Assembly: GCA_035578905.1 (NCBI GenBank)
Contig: JAQJVL010002644.1
Location: 1 to 64,000 of the forward strand
Reading direction: 5' to 3'
DNA from: Stictocephala bisonia
Lineage: Eukaryota; Arthropoda; Insecta; Hemiptera; Membracidae
DNA: 64,000 nt
The translations under genes were made by a program, and so were the position numbers. Shown piece by piece: positions 57,340 through 64,000 of this stretch (positions within the stretch are counted from its first letter, which is position 1; every line of letters begins with the position of its first letter). The notes under the pieces were generated by a model, which was not told the origin of the DNA, searched no databases, and worked only from the letters and a program-made list of their open reading frames with translations.

Positions 57340-57522
57340 ATACATTTCATCGAAGAAAGTGAAATTTTGACGATTTAGTTCAATGTTATCTTTTTTATGT
57401 GTTATTGAAATTCTTTATATTTACATAAGAATTCTAGGCAAGTGAGGAGTAATTCACAAATCAGGGAAAATGCTTAACTCTACTTTTATATCTTTAGAAA
57501 GATTTCAGTGAAAGGCTAGAAT

Positions 57523-58675
57523 CCATAGTATGTGTAAGGGTGGATAGATGGGTTTATTACTACCACACGCATGAGGATAAGTGAGTGTGTTATAACTATG
57601 GTCCACGTACGTGTGGGTTGGTGGGAAAATATCATAGTATGTCTAAGGGTGGATAGATGAGTTTATAACCACCACACGCATGAGGATAAGTGAGTGTGTT
57701 ATAACTATGGTCCACGTACGAGTGGGTTGGTGGGAAAATACCATAGTATGTGTAAGGGTGGATAGATGGGTTTATTACCACCACACGCATGAGGATAAGT
57801 GTGTGTTATAACTATGGTCCACGTACGAGTGGGTTGGTGGGAAAATATCATAGTATGTCTAAGGGTGGATAGATGAGTTTATAACCACCACACGCATGAG
57901 GATAAGTGAGTGTGTTATAACTATGGTCCACGTACGAGTGGGTTGGTGGGAAAATATCATAGTATGTCTAAGGGTGGATAGATGAGTTTATAACCACCAC
58001 ACGCATGAGGATAAGTGAGTGTGTTATAACTATTGTCCACGTACGTGTGGGTTGGTGGGAAAATATCATAGTATGTCTAAGGGTGGATAGATGAGTTTAT
58101 AACCACCACACGCATGAGGATAAGTGAGTGTGTTATAACTATGGTCCACGTACGAGTGGGTTGGTGGGAAAATACCATAGTATGTGTAAGGGTGGATAGA
58201 TGGGTTTATTACCACCACACGCATGAGGATAAGTGTGTGTTATAACTATGGTCCACGTACGAGTGGGTTGGTGGGAAAATACCATAGTATGTCTAAGGGT
58301 GGATAGATGGGCTATAACCACCACACGCATGAGGATAAGTGAGTGTGTTATAACTATGGTCCACGTACGAGTGAGTTGGTGGGAAAATACCATAGTATGT
58401 CTAAGGGTGGATAGATGAGTTTATAACCACCACACGCATGAGGATAAGTGAGTGTGTTATAACTATGGTCCACGTACGAGTGGGTTGGTGGGAAAATACC
58501 ATAGTATGTCTAAGGGTGGATAGATGGGCTATAACCACCACACGCATGAGGATAAGTGAGTGTGTTATAACTATGGTCCACGTACGAGTGAGTTGGTGGG
58601 AAAATACCATAGTATGTGTAAGTGTGGATGGATGGGTTTATAACCACCACAAGCATGAGGGTAAGTGAGTGTGTT
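57523..58675. repeat. ~109-bp minisatellite, about 10.5 copies
   Basis: Units contain AAGGGTGGATAGATGGGTTT, ACCACCACACGCATGAGGAT and GGTCCACGTACGAGTGGGTT. Spacing is 109 bp, with ~105-107-bp variants lacking GAGT or GTTT. The word GTACG-GTGGGTTGG vaguely echoes the 20.5-kb minisatellite. Frames on both strands are repeat translation. Confidence 0.95.
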
Positions 58676-59210
58676 AAAACTACTGTACATTATATATACT
58701 GTGTGATGAATATAGTAAATTTAGTTTAAGAGTTGTTAAATAAGTTTTACTAACGTTGCTTCGTTGGTCATTTTTATTTCACAGGCAAACTTTAAACAAA
58801 GACAAAATATATGTGAGGAAGATTATTTATAAATGAACACATACCATTATATATCCTTTGGGGGAAACCTGTATATTATTATTTACTTGCATTACTTTGT
58901 CGTCAGTATATCACTCTATTACGGTTTAACTTGCTTTGAATATTAAGCTAGTTAAGTTCAACAATATTAACAATTCACTTTCACATAGTTATCAAAAATT
59001 TGTCAAAGACACAAGATGTCGACTCAGTCTGACTTGTGTACCCTGACGGTGAAATTCCTATTATAGGTTATCAAAGTAGTATGATAACTAGAAATGTTAT
59101 TGTTAAGTTTTAATTACTAATGAGTTTTAATAATAACTAAGCTTTTATTTTGTTATTCGGGCAAGTGAGGAATAATTCACAAATCAGGGGAAAATGCTTA
59201 ACTCTACTCT
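58676..59210. other. AT-rich DNA ending in a duplicated segment
   Basis: 59156-59210 (GGCAAGTGAGGAATAATTCA followed by AAATCAGGGGAAAATGC) is a copy of 57435-57490. Otherwise featureless. Confidence 0.5.
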
Positions 59211-59895
59211 TACGAGGTATATTAAAAACGTTCCCGGAATTGGTTGAAATATGTTTATTGGACAAAGATAAAATCCAAACGTGGTAATGCGGTGCTTGAC
59301 TAGGTAGTTACGTACTAACAAGAATCGTCATGCAGCAAAATCCAATTGTTTTATACTCATTTTTTAGGCTCTTTTCTCCTAATGGCATCTCGTAAGCGCC
59401 TAAGAACTTTTGTCTGGATAAATTAACCTTATATGCTTCATCAATTGTTATTCTTCAGTTTGTATGGACAGTTTGCGGAAATCACTCAATGTTGTCATCT
59501 GTGGTTGCAGTCGAAGGGCGTCCACTCCGAGAGTCATCTTCAATGTTTATGCGACTTTCACGAAAACGTTTGTGCCTTTCGTAAAATTGGCTTTTCTTCA
59601 TCGCCTTAGTTCCGTATGTTTGAATTGACATTTTAAGTGTCCCAGAAGATGACTTTTGAAGTAAAAAACCAAATATAATGTTTTTTAGCTGTTCACTAAA
59701 TAAATTTTCAAAACACAACAATTTAAACATGCAATACACGAAAAGTACTCTTCAAGGAGGAACAATGGCGGCTGGGCGATACTAACACTACCTACATCCC
59801 TTCTCCAGGAGTAGATAGACAACGAAATTCCCACCGGCAACCACGCTGTGTGTCTCTGGACATTGATTCCGGGAACTTTTTGACTGTACCTCGTA
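59211..59895 (-). mobile_element. Internally deleted mariner transposon with TA target sites
   Basis: TA (59211-59212) plus CGAGGTATATTAAAAACGTT at the left. The right end read inward from 59893 is CGAGGTACAGTCAAAAAGTT, followed by TA (59894-59895). Both continue CCCGGAAT. The interior encodes only the N-terminal helix-turn-helix of a mariner transposase; the DDD catalytic domain is deleted. The same flanks occur uninterrupted at about 57464-57510 (ACTCTACTTTTATATCTTTA), an empty paralogous site. Confidence 0.9.
59482..59739 (-). pseudogene. Mariner transposase N-terminal (HTH) fragment
   Basis: 85 codons. Residues about 27-85 match the mariner paired-like DNA-binding domain: FLLQKSSSGTLKMSIQTYGT, then KAMKKSQFYERHKRFRESRI, then EDDSRSGRPSTATTDDNIE, including the G-R-P-S linker. 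In a complete enzyme this domain binds the terminal inverted repeats. The frame ends in unrelated residues after the deletion point, and no catalytic aspartates remain. Confidence 0.85.
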
Positions 59896-60862
59896 TCTTT
59901 AGAAAGATTTCAGTGAAAGACAATCAGTTCATGTTACAAAAATACGCAGTGAGATACTGTAAGTGAGAAAAACAAAATGAAATTGAACCATTGACGTATA
60001 TCATGGTTAATGCGAGTGTTTGTATATACATGACCTCCCTGAACAATTAATTCTCCTGACCCTTACCTAGGCTGCTGGTTTCCTAAAGAGTGCGCGTGTG
60101 AAGCGTAACTTGATGCCCTGATAGTTGGCTAAGGCGCGGAGTCCGGTGTTTAACAAATTGCCCGCGCAACTGAGATAAGCGCTATGTGATACAGTACGCA
60201 TGCGCACAATGAACTATTATTGTCCGTTAGATCCCATCGTCCCTCAGTCTGCAAATAATACATGATTAGAGGAAAGTTCATTGCATATATTGCATAAGAC
60301 AGATATAGAAACTTGCACAGAAGGAAGGGATTACGCAAAAATTACGCAACAATAATTTTATATTTAGGATTAATATAATTATAGTGAAATAAAATAAATG
60401 ATTTATGTTGATATACGTAGATTGTGTAAAATATCTTTGATGATTTATGATACATATTTAAAGTGTATAAATCACACATAATCAGTAAGACAACAATTTA
60501 ACATCTGAAGACGTTCATGAACATATCTGTATCAAAATTCTTTTAATTGTTATAACTATTTTTTTACATCCTAAAGTATTGTACAAGTATATAATTTTGT
60601 TATTCAATTCGCCAAATTAAATTTAATTTCTGTTTGTGTTATCTTTACTACACCATTAGAAATTATAGTTATTTCTTAATTAATTTAACTATTTAGTTCG
60701 TATAGGCTTAATTTTTTTATCTGCTATCACTATTTTCATTAAACATACAGGCGTATGTAATATTTAGTTTTTTTTTCAATTGAATTGTTGAAGAATAATC
60801 TCGATGAATATTTTAATAAGTATCGAGAATTTTGGAAAAGGGATTGGGTCTAGAATGTTCAT
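59896..60862. other. Non-coding DNA with island
   Basis: 60055-60245 is less AT-rich and holds ACGCATGCGCAC, an NRF-1-like palindrome, but no gene. The rest is AT-rich. Confidence 0.4.
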
Positions 60863-60955
60863 TAGCGATGTCTACATATAACGCAAGGACAACTGGCGTT
60901 ATAACACGTACAGCGATGTCTACCTATAACGCAAGGACAACTGGGACTATTTCTG
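60863..60955. repeat. 48-bp direct repeat, two copies
   Basis: AGCGATGTCTAC-TATAACGCA at 60864 and 60912, ending GGACAACTGG. Confidence 0.9.
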
Positions 60956-61000
60956 TTTAACCTCTTCATCAACAACACTAGCAGGGCTATTTTATCAACA
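60943..61000 (+). pseudogene. LINE reverse-transcriptase scrap
   Basis: Reads LGLFLFNLFINNTSRAILST, like the block after motif B in LINE polymerases (G-P-L-L-F-N-L-F-I-N-D-I-S). Very short and isolated. Confidence 0.4.
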
Positions 61001-61296
61001 TATTAATAATGATTAATGGTGGATCTTAATTATAGCTAACTATAATCAATTAACTAAGGAAAATTCCATGGAACTGAATCATATATCACAATATATTATA
61101 CTTACATTTCGAAATGACTTATCTTCTGGGTGTTGTTTTAAACTCTAAAGTATCAAATTTCAATATTTTTCAAAGGTGTTATACTTAATAGACATAACTC
61201 AGACCCTCATAAAGATATTTAGAATATCTCATCTCCTTTAATAGAATACTTGAATATCTTACCAGCTCTATGTAGTTGAAATAATTGCTCAATTTA

Positions 61297-61635
61297 TCTT
61301 CCGCTCATGAGCTTCTTCAAACCAAGTTTAAAACTGAAGATGTCATAGGTTCGGTTGCTGATCAACTGCAATCGGCATCTATCTGAAAAGATCCAATATA
61401 TCGAAACCTCCACCAGTTAGTAAATGTTCAGAGGAATTCTTAGTTCTAGAACGCATACCAATAGAAAGAGCTTAGAATTTTGGTTTATTTAAATTAATGT
61501 TTACAAAATAGTCAGCCAGTTGACAAAAGTCGTTCTGAAAACTTCGCGAGGTGCCGGTTAGGCTACAGTTTTTTAGCAACCAAACATATGACAGCTTCAG
61601 TTTTCAACTTTGTTTGAAGAAGCTCATAAGCGGAA
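61297..61635. repeat. Inverted repeat, ~65-bp arms
   Basis: CTTCCGCTCATGAGCTTCTT at 61299 and its reverse complement near 61632. Similarity continues through CAAACCAAGTTTAAAACTGA and TCATAGGTTCGGTTGCT. The loop is about 215 bp. Unclassified foldback. Confidence 0.75.
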
Positions 61636-61877
61636 GGTGAAATCTAGGTACAATCTCAACTTAATATTGAATCATCCTTCATACCAATGCTCTTGAATTT
61701 ACCAGCTCCACTGACGTTTCTGTGATAAACCCCTAACTGACTCTTACTCCAGGCTTTGGTCCGATTATACTATCAGAATCAAAAAATAACCTCCGAGAAA
61801 TGCAAAAACATTGTTGTCTTCTTAAAATCAATTTTTATATTGGAGTGTTTACTATAAACATAGAAAGTTGTTCAAAT
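61636..61877. other. Unassigned DNA
   Basis: No feature recognised. Confidence 0.3.
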
Positions 61878-62030
61878 GCTTGTCATCCCTACATCTTCCT
61901 ACAGACCATTTGTTAACTTGATACCCAATTTTGTGAAAATTGTTCGATCAAATATTAAACCAAATTCTGTTTTGGATCAGCAGTAAATCCATTTCTCTTA
62001 TCGACTAGGTTCATTCACTAATCATACACT
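61878..62030 (+). pseudogene. LINE reverse-transcriptase scrap (N-terminal block)
   Basis: Reads SSYRPFVNLIPNFVKIV, then after a stop HFSYRLGSFTNHT, corresponding to the S-Y-R-P-I-S-L-L and Q-F-G-F-R-x-G-R-S-T blocks. No catalytic motif follows. Confidence 0.5.
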
Positions 62031-63614
62031 GGGACGGCAATGGTATACACCATCTTCCTGGATATCACCGAGCCTACCGGCCGTACGCCGTCCCACGGCT
62101 GACATATCGCCTGTAAAATGCCAATTCATTATGTCGCACTTACTTCTCTAGATATGTGATATTTGTCACATTACTCTGACAGCCGCGCTGAGATGAAGAA
62201 TAAAACCTATCTTACTTTATAATTAAATATTTTTTAATGTCAGAGATGAAGATTGCTCTTGATATGTCTGTCATATTAGTGAATTAGAACGTCTGTCATT
62301 AAGTGTTCTTGGTACCATTTAAGGTTTTTGGTCCAGATTTTATTTTTTGGAAATATTTATAATATATTATTATTATTTTATTAGTCACTACAGATGTACT
62401 ATACATACTAATATTTTCGTATGTATTGCAGTGATTTGCTAGCGTCTTGATTGTTTATTATTTTTTTCTCTTCATTTTCGGCAATATCTTTATGAATGTC
62501 TGTTTTTTATTTTGTTAAACCGGCGGGTTTCCCTAAAAGTCACCCGACTCAGGTCAAGTTCGAGAACTGTGAGATTATGAATTAGTGTTTACAAAAGAAA
62601 GAGCCAATTGTGGATTGTAACCAACAGAACGTCTGAATTCTCTCCAATACTCAGTGGCGTAGCTAGACCTGTGGGGTCCAGGAACATAACAAAGTACAAC
62701 CCCTCCAACCCAAAAATGAAATACATTACATTTTATATGTATCAATCTTCCTTATCTCGTATATTGATATTTGCCAAATGATTAAAAATTGTACATATTA
62801 CAGAAGAACAATAAGTCAATCTTTTTAAATTTTTTTTAAGTTTATTGGTGGCCTAAATCAAAGGTAAAAAAATACAATGTACATTTTAAATTAAAAATAA
62901 CTGTTATAATACGAGATAAGAAAAAAGATATCTACAACTTTACAATTTTACAAAAACGTCTTATTGTCGGCGCAGAAATGATGTAACTTATACCCGAGTT
63001 TGAGGGTTGTTTACTAAGAACCTAAAGGTCTATGATATGTCCAATCAAAAAATTATTTTCCTTGCCTAATTCTTAGTAATGACATAACATGTACTTTTAA
63101 GTATGATTATGTTTTAGTTGTTTTTTTTTCAGTTGGAATACTAGTTTTCAGCGTGCATCAGCTTTATACTTTCATTACTCAATAACCCGTTTTGTGTCCC
63201 ATTTATATTTTGAAACGTGATTAACGGGAATGTTTTCTACAAGTTTAATACATTTCAGAATTGTAACTTTTTAAGATAAAAATGTCTTATCAATTTCCAG
63301 AAACAAACGTTTTCTTGACTTCTAGATGTTGAAAAACTAATTATTTGGTCACATTGTAATCTTTAAAACTTTTGACCAAGTAACCTTTATAAATTTTACA
63401 TGGATTAATTTAAATTTATTTAAATAAATTTAAAATCACTACATTTACTTACGCATATAAGAGTAGTGTATGGTGGTGACTATAAATTTTATAAAGATTA
63501 GAATGTGACCTAGTAATTACTTTTTCAACATTTAAAATCCAAAGAAAAGGTTGGATATTATGTTTCTCGAAAAGTTAAAACTCGGAAATTTAATAAACTT
63601 ATATATATAAGAAG
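62031..63614. other. Non-coding DNA
   Basis: CAGTGGCGTAGCTAG near 62652 resembles the start of hAT-like non-autonomous elements, but no partner end was found. The stretch 62050-62110 is GC-rich. Remaining DNA is AT-rich and featureless. Confidence 0.35.
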
Positions 63615-64000
63615 ATTCTTCACTCTTTTGATGTACAAAATATGTACTCAAACATTCCAATTAATGAAACAATAAAAATTCTTCGTGGACATTTAGAAAA
63701 AAGCATGAATAGCCTAACTGAATCAAACATCAACGATATAATCAACCTAACAAAAGTAAGTGTAAATCAGAACCACTTTGAATTTTATGATATATTTTAC
63801 AAACAAGAGCAAGGTTTGGCAATGGGATCTCCTCTTTCAGGTCTTCTTGCTGATATTTACATGAATGATATAGAATCATCAAAAATCACTAATGATAAAA
63901 ATCCCTTTAGAAACAACTTAATTTATTGGTTTCGATACGTTGATGATATTAATTGCTTATTCAAAGGAACAAAAGATCAAAAAATTCCATCTCTAAAACA
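63615..64000 (+). pseudogene. Penelope-like element reverse transcriptase, cut by window end
   Basis: An open frame to the window edge carries the PLE catalytic core: SFDVQNMYSNIPINETI (motif A), EQGLAMGSPLSGLLADIYM (motif B) and WFRYVDDINCLF (motif C with YVDD). The 5' part is missing; the frame emerges from a TATATA tract at about 63601. It differs from the PLE at 46886 (GSPLSGLLADIY here, GNSLSCFVANLF there), so it is another PLE family. Whether the endonuclease follows cannot be seen. Confidence 0.85.

Overview
This is a transposon- and satellite-rich stretch of an AT-rich animal genome, most probably an arthropod and likely an insect. The mix supporting that is: intron-bearing tRNA-Tyr(GTA) genes, R1-, Jockey/CR1- and ORF1-type LINE remnants, a mariner, a piggyBac-like MITE, a Ty3/gypsy element, and several Penelope-like elements (PLEs) with GIY-YIG endonucleases. 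No host protein gene is recognisable. The only spliced gene visible is a small two-exon gene inside a transposon-like unit (18578-20008). I do not name a species.

Layout. 0.2-0.95 kb: decayed R1-like LINE (minus). 1.6-4.9 kb: 84-bp satellite with higher-order structure. 5.5-6.4 kb: palindromic PLE remnant. 7.4-8.4 kb: LINE ORF1 unit. 9.5-14.3 kb: SINE, LINE scraps, a piggyBac-like MITE and a dead DDE transposase. 15.5-20.0 kb: a 446-bp-arm palindrome, a 91-bp tandem array and a TIR-bounded unit carrying the two-exon gene. 20.5-31.4 kb: three further minisatellite arrays (one of them head-to-head inverted), two copies of a hairpin element and LINE ends. 34.4-49.4 kb: a family of duplicated tRNA-Tyr units split by an 11.8-kb composite. 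50-58.7 kb: dispersed repeats and four tandem arrays. 59.2-59.9 kb: internally deleted mariner with a paralogous empty site about 1.7 kb away. 60.9-62 kb: LINE scraps. 63.6-64.0 kb: another PLE reverse transcriptase running off the window.

The most striking object is 37208-49049. Two nearly identical ~4.4-kb arms lie in inverted orientation, and each consists of a PLE (RT plus GIY-YIG) fused through an A-rich tract to the pol half of a Ty3/gypsy element. They are separated by a 3-kb centre holding the gypsy gag-protease region, its putative R-U5/PBS leader, the missing PLE 5' part and a TAA microsatellite. The whole is bracketed by an 11-bp direct repeat (GTGTAAGTGTA), as if integrated in one event. 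The right-hand PLE reading frame is open for 633 codons. Both PLE ends carry a compact hammerhead-ribozyme-like motif (CTGATGA, 6-bp hairpin, GAAA, palindromic GGCC, TA). This fits the dimer-acting hammerheads known from PLEs.

Together the features suggest that PLE reverse transcription with template switching and foldback has repeatedly built palindromes here, and that tandem-array expansion is the second main force. Several unique, less AT-rich islands (about 14.5, 22.1, 24.7, 31.5, 54.1 and 60.1 kb) could be regulatory DNA of a neighbouring gene, but the sequence alone does not prove this.
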